Assembly (NCBI RefSeq): GCF_918797505.1
Contig: NC_092799.1
Location: forward strand, 13,974,295-14,038,294
Direction of reading: 5' to 3'
Length of the DNA stretch: 64,000 bases
From: Bemisia tabaci
Taxonomy: Eukaryota > Arthropoda > Insecta > Hemiptera > Aleyrodidae
The translations under genes and the position numbers were made by a program. Positions 1-10,516 of this stretch are shown here, piece by piece; the stretch's first letter is position 1, and the number at the start of each line of letters is the position of its first letter. The notes under the pieces were generated by a model. The model saw nothing but the letters and a program-made list of their open reading frames with translations, was not told the DNA's origin and did not search any database.

Positions 1-3000
1 TTTACCTTATGTTCCTTAAATCAGAAAAAAAGTACAGAGAGACTTTCATTGCACTCCTTTATCTATTTTATGTAGCTGGCAATGTATTAAAAAAGAATGA
101 GGAAAGAGATATTTGGTTCTGTTAGTACTATTATGTGTATCATTAATTTATTTTATTTTCTTTTTTAACTTGTTAAACAAATTGTCTATATACTTTTTAT
201 ATTCTTTGATCCTAATCAACAGTTATTAAAGTTGATTGACGTTAGGAATTTTTAGAAAAAAAGAAGACATTAATTTCTAGGAATTTTTTGTTTATTTTTA
301 TGTCACTTTATTTATTATATTTACCTAATCAATGTTTATAAAAATAGCTATAGGTCTTGCAATTATGATGTTTTATTCTTATGTAAAAATTCGTAGTACA
401 AAATATATTTTATGTAAATTGAAAGCTCAAAATAAAACAGAACATGTATGTATATAATGGTATCTTGAGTATTTAAAGTGTTGTATATTGTGTAACAATA
501 ATAATGACAAGTCTGTCTGTAGTTCCTCAGGAAATATTCAACAGTGTAACTTTAGGCATTTATGCGGGTGATTGTGACAAAGTTACAATCTTCTTGGCTT
601 TACATTAAGATCACGTTGTCCTCCGATATAAAATAAAATTGATTGCCTCCAAATGAAAGTTACTTATTAATTTTTAACCGTGAATGAATTAGTTAACCAA
701 GCATATTCTTATATAGCCCTTTTGTCGTCGAATACTGAATAATTGAGGGGCTTACAACCTCCACCCCCTCCTCCCGCTAAAAAAAATCTACTTGCATCTC
801 CCAAGAAACGTGCAAGATTTTGCTAAGTTATAATATAACATATTTTTCATCTTTGGAAGATGCATTCAATCTTTTTTGGTAAGAACAGCTCAAAATTGAT
901 CTTAGTCTTTTTCAATGTTTTAATTTTTTCCGAGAGAGGATTCCCTTTGAGCTAGGGTACTCCTCCGAGTCCCCTTTTGGAGCTTGGGGATGGTCCTACA
1001 TGCAGATCCTCAGAAACTCTCCTCGACGAGGTGCCCTTGAGACTCCCACAAAAAGTTCCTAGCTCCGCCCCTAAACAGTCTTATCCACCGGAAACTTAAA
1101 AACCAAATTTTTGAACTCATCCATGCAGCAAAAAGTACCCTATTTAAACGATCATTCATATCAGAGCTGTATTAAAGCAATGCAAAAATCACCAAAAACA
1201 GGTACTGATAGGTGCCGACAACAGCAATTTGTTATGAAATGGGGCTGAAATGTTTGCTTAAATGTTGGTCAAAGAGGGATATAAAAAAATCTCCGAGCAC
1301 ACTAAAAATAAATATTAGACTTGTATTTGTGTTTTTATTTTTTCCCATAGTTCTCCTGTCGATACTGTATGATAACCAAAAATTAATAATTTTTGAAGAG
1401 TATTTTTCGATAGTTTTTTAAACAGTTTACCGTCAGAAAACTGCAATATAGTTTTAAGAGTATCACAACATTTTTTTGGGGGTTTAGATTTACCAGTTAT
1501 AAAATTTACTTTTAAAAGCACCCAAATTGGGATTCCTGAAGGAAATATTGAAAAATGGTGTCCTTATGGTGAAACAATTTTCCCCAGCAAAACCGGGTTT
1601 CCAAAAGTCGTCTTCTCAAAATGTACGAGTCTTTAAAAGTTTTTTGAACAGTCGTTGCTACTCGGGTGGTAGATCATTTGAAAAAGATCAGTTTGTTGTA
1701 CATTTTCCGTTGAATAAAACATAAAAGAAAAATAATACAAAACACATTTGGCATATTTGTATCAAAAGTTCTATTTCTTTTTTTACCGTTTTAAGAATTT
1801 AGAGTGTCAAAGTACACCAGTACTTTCCATTGTCCTAGCCTTCTCACATTCAAGCAGATAATAAGGAGGCTACTGTGCGCCTGACTAAAATTTTAAAATC
1901 AATCAAAGAAAAACTGACTTACATCCTCTCCCAAATAATGAGCTCATTCCAGATTTGTATGATTCGTCAGTATTGACACAAAGATCCTGGCGAAAACAAC
2001 CACTGGAAGGGTATCGTAATGGCAAAAAGTTATTTGCATTTCTTACTGATCTCAACTAACATTAGTAAAATCTTCTACTGACATCAGTTGAGATCAGTAG
2101 AGAATTCAAATGTTTTATTGGTATTGGCAGCACTACAGTGCTGGTCATTTTTATCAGGGATAGGAATTATTTCGAAAAATGGACAGACAAAAAAGGTCAC
2201 ATTCTCCTCAGAGTAAATGTCAATCGCCAAGACATTAACGCATTGTGCTTTCAAATTCGAAGTGCATTCCTGCATACCACAAAATTAAGAGTTTCTCCGG
2301 TGACTCCAATTTTTGTCACAAGGGCTTCAATATCAACCAGACGATTTCTTGCTTCAAGGAAAAGAGAACACGAGTGCCGTAGAATAAAACTCAGTGTCAC
2401 AGGAAACAAATGAACAAAGGGATAACAAAGGAACAAAGGAGGCCATGAAACAACAGGATATTTTATTAATTCAAGCAGATGTTCACCACGGTCAAGTAGT
2501 TGGTGAGGGTGAAAAAATATTCTCTTGAAGTGGTTCTGAAGGACTTTGAAAATGATTCGATTGTCGATTGATCAATTGATAATATCAGGATTCTCCAGAA
2601 TTTCCAAGCATCATATATCACGCTGTATTACGTTACATATTTATGCTTAAAACTTGACCCAAAAATTTTGAAATTGACGGAAAAGTAAGAAAACAGGGTG
2701 AATATTAAAAATCGGAAGGTAAAGCGATTTGCGATATTCAAGCAGGGGCGCACTTTGAAGGCTACTTCAAAATGTTCTTTTTTGTCAAATTTTGTGCACA
2801 AACACTTGATATACTACAATATGATGTAAATCACATCCCATCAAATTTTAAAGTCTGTCACATCCCATCTTGGGCCTTGGTACCAGCTCTAAGGTCCGGG
2901 CCCCGCATTAATGTCACCCCCACCCCCTTAACACCATGCAGCGAAATAATTTGTAAGATCATGAAAATCACTAAGGTCAGAGATAAAGATAAAGTGAATG

Positions 3001-3360
3001 AAGTAAATAAATACTCATTAATCTTAAGGAAAGAAATTTATTCACATTCAAAAAAGAATCTACGTACCAAAAATCTTGAAAATAGATAGAAACCTTCAAA
3101 AAAGTAAGGAGAATTCTATAGTGTCCCAGCGTGGTTTTGAAAATTTATTGACCTTCTCCGAAATTTTCAGGGTACATTTTTCACTTTTCCTTACGAAACT
3201 AGGGTTTTATGTAAATTCAAAGTAGTGTGTCACGGGCCCCGGTACCAGGGGTCTTTTATCTCCACCCATGTGGTGGGCCTAAGTAAATCAGTGAGAACGA
3301 AAACACATCAACTCGGAAAAATGAAAAGAATCAAGACACACACGAAACTGAACAGTAAAT
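1..3360. other. AT-rich non-coding DNA, no gene seen
   Basis: All ORFs are short and without family resemblance. There is a small inverted repeat (about 13-bp arms, ctgatctcaact / agttgagatcag) near 2047-2100. The part at 2860-3255 contains C-rich lines ending in ggccccggtacca and is repeated, inverted, at 41180-41870. Confidence 0.5.
2860..3255. repeat. Dispersed repeat with a ggcccc-ggtacc terminus
   Basis: It shares long phrases with the reverse complement of 41200-41420: the gtgtcccagcgt line, cacttttccttacgaaac, and cacgggccccggtaccag. The two copies are therefore in opposite orientation. No coding capacity. Confidence 0.55.
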
Positions 3361-3369
3361 GAGCTAGCA

Positions 3370-3960
3370 TGGCCGGATTTACCTACTTGCCGCCCATGGG
3401 CCGCCCTCTTCTCATTCATTTTGAAACATCAGTAAAAACCATCAAGTGAACGTGCCGGAGGGAGAGGGGTGCATAAGACGCGTTCACTCGTGTTGGACAC
3501 ATTTTTTGCGTAAGCCCTATCAACACTACTAGCTAAAGTTCACGGAACTTCGCGCGAAAGTTCAGTTCCGTAAACCTATCTCTGCGGGGACAAGGCCTTC
3601 CATTTGCAAGAAATGAACTAAAAAATTAAGAAAGAACAAACATAAATGTGGTTTAATAATTTGAACTTCCGCCGCCGTGCCGCGCTGACCACACCGTGTT
3701 TGGCGCAATGCGTGAAGTATTCATGTAGTCTTGTAGGCACTGTGCGTTTCACGCCGCGCCGAGGCGCCGCCGACCGCTGTTGACCGTGCTGTGTTTGACG
3801 CAATGCGTGAAGTATTCATGTAGTCTCGTAGGCGCTAATATGTGTTACATGCCGACTGCCTCGTCGAGGGCTTCTCATTTTCTTCTCAAGTCCTCGCCAT
3901 CATTTCTCTTTGCGCCGCCGCGCCGCTCCAGGCCAAATTACGTATTACAAAAATCCTAAA
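3370..3960 (+). repeat. Element with two tgcgtgaagtat boxes
   Basis: Two copies of the box gcaatgcgtgaagtattcat, each followed by tagtc-tgtaggc, lie at about 3700 and 3800 in GC-rich DNA. The flank (ggacaaggccttccatttg) recurs inverted near 6580-6600, so this and 5935-6640 are related copies in opposite orientation. Confidence 0.55.
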
Positions 3961-4495
3961 ATCGAGAAATAAGGAAGCAGTGAACCGACTGTCGAATCGT
4001 TCTCCAAAACGCTGAGGAAAAATTCACCTTAATCAAGCCAACCGTTGACTGCTAAAACTTTTGTGACGCTTACTGGTATAATTTCCTGGTATACAAACAT
4101 CATCATTAGTCATTTTACTTTCGGAAAGCTGGCAGCTTCGCATGAAAATGAGGTTGGAGCGCGCCTCATCTGGTAGTGTCTATGGGAGGAGGATTGATGG
4201 CTCTTCTATTGCCGTGCTGTGCAGGACAAATTGTTGGTAATTTTCAGATACTTGACGATGAAATAAACGTGCCAGCATCTCGCTATTTTTTTTATTACCT
4301 GACACAATAGTCTTACTGCATAGCAGATGCTCATAAAACCAATGGAATCCACGCGGATTTCGACAATAAAAATAAAGAACACTGTATCTTCTCTGTGGTG
4401 TTTCATAATACCCACGTAAAGAGAAAATTGAGTGAGATTATTGGATCATGTTTTTCTGGTAGAATAAAATACGTTCCACAAATTGAAGACAGGTC

Positions 4496-4747
4496 TGCCG
4501 TGCTAAGGAAGAACGCCGTATGAACATTCGAGAGTTGCCAAATTTCCTTCGATAAAATGTTCTTTTCCGAGGAAACTTATGAATATTTTCCCTTGAAATT
4601 TTCAGGACTTTTCGGTGGAATTGCCAGCAACAATACCTGAAAAATTGGAAGAAAAATATTCATAAGTTTACCAGGAAATTCGTGTTTTATAAAAGGAAAT
4701 TTGGCAACGCCTGAAGGTTCATACGGCGTTCTTCCCTAGCGCGGCGG
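4496..4747. mobile_element. MITE family B (TIR ctgccgtgctaagg), copy 1
   Basis: Terminal inverted repeats run about 60 bp, from tgccgtgctaaggaagaacg, through cgagagttgccaaatttcc, and back through ggaaatttggcaac to the other end. The length of about 250 bp with no ORF makes it a non-autonomous DNA transposon. Confidence 0.85.
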
Positions 4748-5934
4748 AGTTGCGGTTACCTATAGCTTCGACGAAGTTCAAAGCAACAGGACGCATTTTT
4801 CTCGTCCTGACTTAAGATATAAAGATTTCTAGTTTACGTGAAAGGTTAAAGGTGGCTTTACATGATTAGAGGTACCAAAAAAATACGATTTAACGTCTAA
4901 AAAATGTTGCAAGACCTCTTGCAATTAATTGTATCTTGCAAAATCGGTACATTTTCATAGAATGCAGAAAGCAAAAAAATATGTAATAAATCAATAGAAC
5001 CGTCACTGCGTGCCAAAATTCGTCGTTTACTGAACGAATAAACGTAACTACATTTCAACGCTGCAAAATTTCTACTCGCAATTTGTTTTTTTACAAGGAA
5101 ATTGCCGGACATTTCTGACTGACAAATTTATAATTTTTCCTGTCGATTAGGTAGGTATAAGTAACAATCTGTAAAATTTTGGACAGAGACTGCATAGTCA
5201 TACGAGTATTTCCATTAAAAATAAAGTATTACAGTCACGTTTGCAACCTTGTAATGAGGTTACGTTCTCTTGTCTGAGAAACGGCTAATTGAGATGAGTT
5301 TATAGGAATAACGTAATCTTTTTGCGTTTCTAAACTTATCTTTTTAAGATTGAGTTCAGGATTCTCGAAATATAAATTTTTACATGACACTGGGAGAATG
5401 TTGAGAGGAGTTTGTAAACCTTAAGTTTCAGAATCGTTGAACACTGTTAAATTCTCATAGAGTCTAGCTCATGCACACTTGTTTTTATTTTCATGCTAAC
5501 AGTGTAATTTCTTCAGCACACAGAATAACAATCAGTATTGCTTAACTGTTTTCCTTTTTGCCTAAAAAAAGTTTGGACTTTGCTTGTACTTCGTCCTAAG
5601 AAGTGTGGACTTTTTACAGTGAGAATTGACAGGAAAAATAGCTTCTGCTTTAAAGCAGACTGCTGTTAGATATTTAGTATCATAATATGATTAGAGGCTC
5701 ATATTAATGTAATAATTAATATCATATGAGGGGCTTTGAAGACAAGGCGCATAAATGCAGTTGCTGCTATTTCGAGAAATACGCGTTTGAAATTTTGAAA
5801 TTACATGGATCCTTAAGGCGGAAAGAAAGTTCAAACTGACTTTTTGATGCTTAAAAATTGGAATTTAGAAGCAAATTTTTAACAGACTATGCATCAGGAC
5901 TAGTTATTCTTGAAATCATTAATATCTCACACAG
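4748..5934. other. Non-coding AT-rich DNA
   Basis: No gene, RNA gene or clear repeat was recognised. A short attaat-rich inverted patch lies near 5690-5730. Confidence 0.5.
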
Positions 5935-6640
5935 AGCCGTATTAAGGGGGTGGTCCCATGGGCTGCGGCCCATGGCGGCAAATCTATAGGGGGCGGCAAC
6001 TTTTGCAATTTTTTTACATGTAGGTACAAAAAAAAAATCAGATTTAGAGAAAAAAAATTACAAACGAGAAAAGGCGACCAAATCTCTCATTTCCTGAGAA
6101 TATAGTAATTTCTAATTTTGTCGTCTTTCAGTGATACAAGAGACAGCACCTTTAATTAGTCGAGTTAAGAGAGAAACCAAACACGCAATTTGGCCTGGAA
6201 CGGACGCGACTTAGAGAGAAATGATGACGAGGACTTGAGATGAAAAGGAGAAGCCCTCGGTGCGGCGATCGGCATGTAACACATATTAGCGCCTACAAGA
6301 CTGCACGAATACTTCACGCATTGCATCAAACACGTCAAACACGTGCGGTCATTGCGGTCAGCGTGAAACGGATAGCGCCTACAAGAATGCATGAATACCT
6401 CACGCATTGCGGTAAACACAGTGCGATCAGCGTGAAGCGCATAGCGCCTACAAGACTGCGTGAATACTTCACGCATTGCGTCAAACACAGTGCGGTCTGC
6501 GCGGAGCGACGGAGGAAATTAAAATCATTAATCCACATTTTATGTTTGTTCTTTCATAATTTTTTCGTTAATTTCTTATGAATGGAAGGCCTTGTCCACA
6601 CAGAGATAGGCTCCCAAAGTTTAGGTTCCAAGAATCGCCT
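5935..6640 (-). repeat. Element with three tandem tgcgtgaagtat boxes
   Basis: Three tandem units start at 6288, 6374 and 6443 (spacing 86 and 69 bp). Each begins agcgcctacaaga and contains the reverse-complement box acttcacgcattgc. The ORFs at 6165-6581 are products of this repeat and not genes. The left end has a palindromic cccatgggctgcggcccatgg-like motif. Confidence 0.6.
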
Positions 6641-8417
6641 AAGAACATCTTCAGAGAACACCGACGTAAAAAATCAGCTGGTCGATTGTTGAATCGTTAT
6701 AGAATGAGTTTGATCGATAACTTTCTATCTTCACAATGATATACATCGATATATATCTAAATATCGATCAAGGTCATTCGATAACGGTTCAACAATCGAG
6801 CCGCAGTTGTGCCGGAATAAGAAAACTCATTTGGAATGATGCTCAGACACTATGGCAATCCCTCGACGCTCGATAGATGTAAATACTTAAATAAATAAAG
6901 CAATCGAAGTTCTGTTTATCTCTGATGAGCAAACCTAGGAGAACGGTTATTGTACCTCGCAGGTAACGGATAGATCGCAGAATCTAAAGAGCCGGCAAAT
7001 AATTTCTGCGGGTCCGGGAGCAGGTTGTATCGGCACACACTATCTGTGCTCTTGGAACTGAAGCCTACAAGTCCGGACCATTCTGCATCTGAGTCCAGAT
7101 CAGAGTCCGATTACAAACACAGCAAAGCTAGGGATTTTGGACCCGAAAAGTTTTTTCACTACAATGCGCAGGAGTGTCATGTAGACTGAGTTCATCAGAA
7201 AGGCACCAACCCACATTTTGGGAAAAAATGAGTAAAGAATGTTTTTGAGTTCCGCTAGTTTTACATGGACCACATTTTGCAATGAGAAACCACTATTCCT
7301 GGCTCTCTCATAAAAGCACGTATCTACATAGGGAAACCCATGGCATGTATGTTGTTTCTAAAATGGGCCAGAAATATTGGTTACTTATTGCAGAAGTGTA
7401 ATCCATTTATTCCCCTGCCAAAAACTAAAGTCGAGAAAAACAGAAATTAGTGTTAAAGAGGGGTTAAAGTTTAATTTTTTACATTGAACCCTATGGAGGA
7501 ATAAAACTTCAAACCTCTTTTTCTTGTTTCAACTTTATGTGAGTTGGTTCCTTTCTGTTGAACTCGGTCCATATTATATTAAACAATTTAACACGAAGAC
7601 CGTTTTAGACCCAACTCTAAATGACTTCTGTGTGTCTAAGGATTTATTTTAATTGGCCGGTAGCACTCATAAGTTGCCTCTACCTCTCATCTGTCTCCAA
7701 GTGGCACAAATTGCAATTATATGGTAAAATTTTTGTAATTGTGCCGGAGTGTTGTGTATGTTGTCTACTCACTGATTGAAGGGGCTCCTCTTTTGAAATT
7801 TATTGCAATGAAACTGAAATAAGTTGTAATTTTGTATGCATTGCAAATTGCATACCCCTCTTACACTTGGAATTCATTTTGTTGATCGTTTAAAATCGGC
7901 ATTTATAGACCAATTAATGTAAAAATATTCGATGTTCTAAGTGCAAAACAACGTATCTCTGTTTGTGTCAAAGCAGATGTTCCGTCATGCTTTATTTGTT
8001 CTTTGGAAAATTACTCAACGTAAATTATTAATATATCAATATCTTCCTGATTTTTCTTCACCGTCAGCAAAATATTTTGCGTGGATTTTGAACCATACAT
8101 ATGTCTTGTTATCTCTCCGAAAAAATGAAAAAGAACCGGAAATGCTGAAACACGGCATTGAAGCTACGTGATTTCGCACTGCGGTCATTGTATTGCAACT
8201 TTCATGGCAAAAAATTGCAATTTTATTGCATTAGATGGCAAAAATATTCCAAAATTCTCATTGCACTGTGTTATCTAGGTCATGGCTATTACAATTAGAA
8301 CTTCACAAGATATCCATGAAGGCGAGGGTACTATCGCAATGTATTCTTTCTGCAAAATCAAAGGGAATGATTTTGGCGGAGCCAGGAAGCCCATCTTGGC
8401 ATCACGTGTGCGATAGG
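6640..8417. other. Non-coding DNA with a MITE fragment
   Basis: No gene recognised. 7264-7404 is a divergent member of the gcattttgcaat / gggcca MITE family (see 16408-16634). The patch at 6940-7090 is more GC-rich and contains cag-gt motifs but no supported exon. Confidence 0.45.
7264..7404. mobile_element. MITE family C, divergent copy
   Basis: It shares the centre atctacatagggaaaccc-atggcatgtatgttgtt-taaaatgggcc with the better copies at 16408-16634 and 43243-43386. Confidence 0.55.
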
Positions 8418-8425
8418 CGTTGCGA

Positions 8426-8662
8426 CGCACAGTGTATCGAGTCAATAGGAGAGGTCGGACAAAATTTGGAAACTTTAAACGCTTAGAACTCAGTTTATTT
8501 AAAACTTTGACGTTTTAAAAGTGGTTCCATTGGTTTTTTCGTGAAATTTTCTACCGCAAGCACTCTTTAAAATTCAAAATGTGACCAAAGAAACATCAAA
8601 ATTTGCAGTTTTAGTCAAAAATTTCATGTCCAACCTCTCTAAATGACTCGATCTACTGTGCG
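8426..8662. mobile_element. MITE family F (TIR cgcacagtgtatcgagtcaa), copy 1
   Basis: Inverted ends gcacagtgtatcgagtcaat-aggagaggtcgg and the complement ccaacctctct-aaatgactcgat frame about 237 bp of non-coding DNA. The second copy is at 34957-35358. Confidence 0.8.
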
Positions 8663-9040
8663 ACGTCATGCGTCGTCGCGTCCGGGCAGTTCACTGAGGA
8701 AGAAATGGAAAACGCCTGAATGACAGCCGACGAGAATCGCAGGCAGGGGGTATTCACAGGCTGCTTTGCCACTTCGCCTCTAAATCGAAAGTCACCCAAG
8801 GAAAATGGCAATTCCCACTTGGATACGCGGTTTTCGACACAAAGGGGGGAGGATGCGGGACTGCTCCATCAGCGTCATATTTTTAGTTCAAGTGTATTAA
8901 AGGCAGTCATTTTGCAACCTTTACAAGAGCACTTGGACGCAAAATATCTTATTGCATCATTAACCTTTCACTGTACTTTCCTCCTGTTTTATTCAGCATC
9001 GAAGGTTTATATTTTTTCAGGGCCAGGGCACTTTCCTGGT
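8663..9040. other. Short non-coding stretch
   Basis: It contains an unrecognised open frame (about 8720-9103) with moderate GC content, no homology I can name and no splice or start support. Confidence 0.4.
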
Positions 9041-9412
9041 CATAGTGATATCGTGCTGATATTACAAGATAAAAATGATACAAGAAAAGCCCGCATAACT
9101 TAACTGAAAAAGACACAAGAAAATGGGGGAAAAAGACTAAAGCAAACAGAATGCGTAGGTCGTTTCGGCGTTCAATCCCCTTCATGATCAGGAAATAAAA
9201 TATGAAATATAGAAATCGAAAAACCCCTATGACCTCCCTTTGTGGTCTCAATCAATGTGTTTCTTAATTATTATATTTTTGTATTTTCATTTCCTGGTCG
9301 AGGAGAGGATTGAAACCACTGCGAAACGTTCTAGGTATTCTGTTTGTTTTAGTCTTGGTTTTCCGTTTTCTTGTATTTTGTTTCGTTGGTGTTATATTGA
9401 TATCATACTAAT
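9041..9412. repeat. Long imperfect inverted repeat, arms of about 175-190 bp
   Basis: The left arm (gatatcgtgctgatattaca ... tgatcaggaaat-aaaatatg) pairs with the right arm (cattttcatttcctggtcga ... attgatatcatactaat), with roughly 75-80% identity by eye. Each arm carries a hairpin followed by cgaaacgt-like sequence. Two ORFs here are shadows of the repeat. Confidence 0.7.
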
Positions 9413-9639
9413 ACTCCCTGGTAAAAATTAGCGATAGGAGCTGCGTTTCAAAATACCATAGGAGTTCTTATAGCCGACTAAAAAAGGCTATTGAAAATCA
9501 TATAGCTGGCTGTAGAAAGCGGAGCAAATCATATAGCCGGGCTATACGAAGCTATAAAAAAGTATACAGTCGGGCTATAGTTCCTATCGCCGGGCTTTAC
9601 ACTTTATCGCCATTGGCTATAAAAGGCTATAAGAAATTG

Positions 9640-10199
9640 TGTAGAAATTCGTGTGCTTTGGAAATCATTAAGTTTGATACGGAACTACCTTAATATTTAC
9701 AAAACACACATTATATTTTCCTTTAAAACATATTTTTTTTTTCATCAATTAAAATGAGAATAGTCCATGCAGAGTGTGCAAACATTTCAAAATCATGAGT
9801 TGAAAAACGCTGACTCCGCGAGATTAAATATTAGAGCCTAACACAAAGCGGAGCGGCGACGCACTGGCGCCTACAAACCTAACAGGGATACTTCACGCAT
9901 TGCGCAATGCGTGAAGTATCCCTGTTAGGTTTGTAGGCGCCAATGCGCGTTTCGCGCTCTCTACCCGCCCCCGCGCCGCGCCGCGCCGCAGCGTGCCACG
10001 GCGTCTGAAGCAACTATTTCACATCAGAGGTATTGCACAGTATCATAAGAAATTGAAGGCGCTCCAACATATGAAGAATGACAGGCATCCTTCAAAAGTA
10101 CGGAGCTTTCCTTGCAAAATAAATCAAGATACTACGGCACAAAAAGAGAGCGGTAGTCCAAAAACTCACTAAGTCCTAGTATCCGTATTTAGTAACGTT
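9640..10199 (+). mobile_element. Palindrome-core element (family A), copy 1, forward
   Basis: It runs from tgctttggaaatcattaagt through ttagagcctaacaca and the perfect palindrome (9866-9941) to ctagtatccgtatttagtaa. Matching copies lie at 20830-21234 (reverse), 27974-28410 (reverse) and 52300-52680 (forward). It is non-coding, with a GC-rich centre and AT-rich flanks. Confidence 0.75.
9866..9941. repeat. Perfect 76-bp palindrome
   Basis: Thirty-eight bases starting ggcgcctacaaacctaac and ending acttcacgcattgc are followed with no spacer by their exact reverse complement. The centre is cattgcgcaatg. As single strand it would form a hairpin with essentially no loop. Confidence 0.95.
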
Positions 10200-10516
10200 T
10201 GGCATACACTTTATCGTCTGGCTGTTGCTTAATCGCCATCGGCTATAAAGGCTATAAGAAATTGTACAGCCGGCTACAGAAGCTATTGGAAATCTTACAG
10301 CCGGCTTTAGGTCTATGGTATTTTGGAACACAGATTCTACTGCCAATTTTTACCAGGGCTCCTTGCCACTATGCCATCACACTGATATCATTATTAACAG
10401 CAAGATATTATTCTGATCGAATTCACCATGGTTGTCTTGCAATGCAATTGGGAGTCACGTCCAATGAAATTTTTTTATGACAAATCCTAATACATTTTTT
10501 CATTCGTTTGTTTCAG

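Larger units (their letters stand above)
9416..10358. mobile_element. Foldback element with TATAGCC motifs, split by an inserted palindrome element
   Basis: The ends match as inverted repeats: ccctggtaaaaatt-agcgataggagctg...aaaataccat, and the complement at 10316-10358. Subterminal DNA is full of tatagccggc-type motifs and their complements. The phrase ggctataa-ggctataagaaattgt occurs on both sides of an inserted palindrome element (about 9640-10199). Confidence 0.75.

Noticed and set aside
8720..9103. 127-residue plus-strand ORF
   Set aside because: No start context, homology or splice support, and its second half runs into the inverted repeat at 9041.
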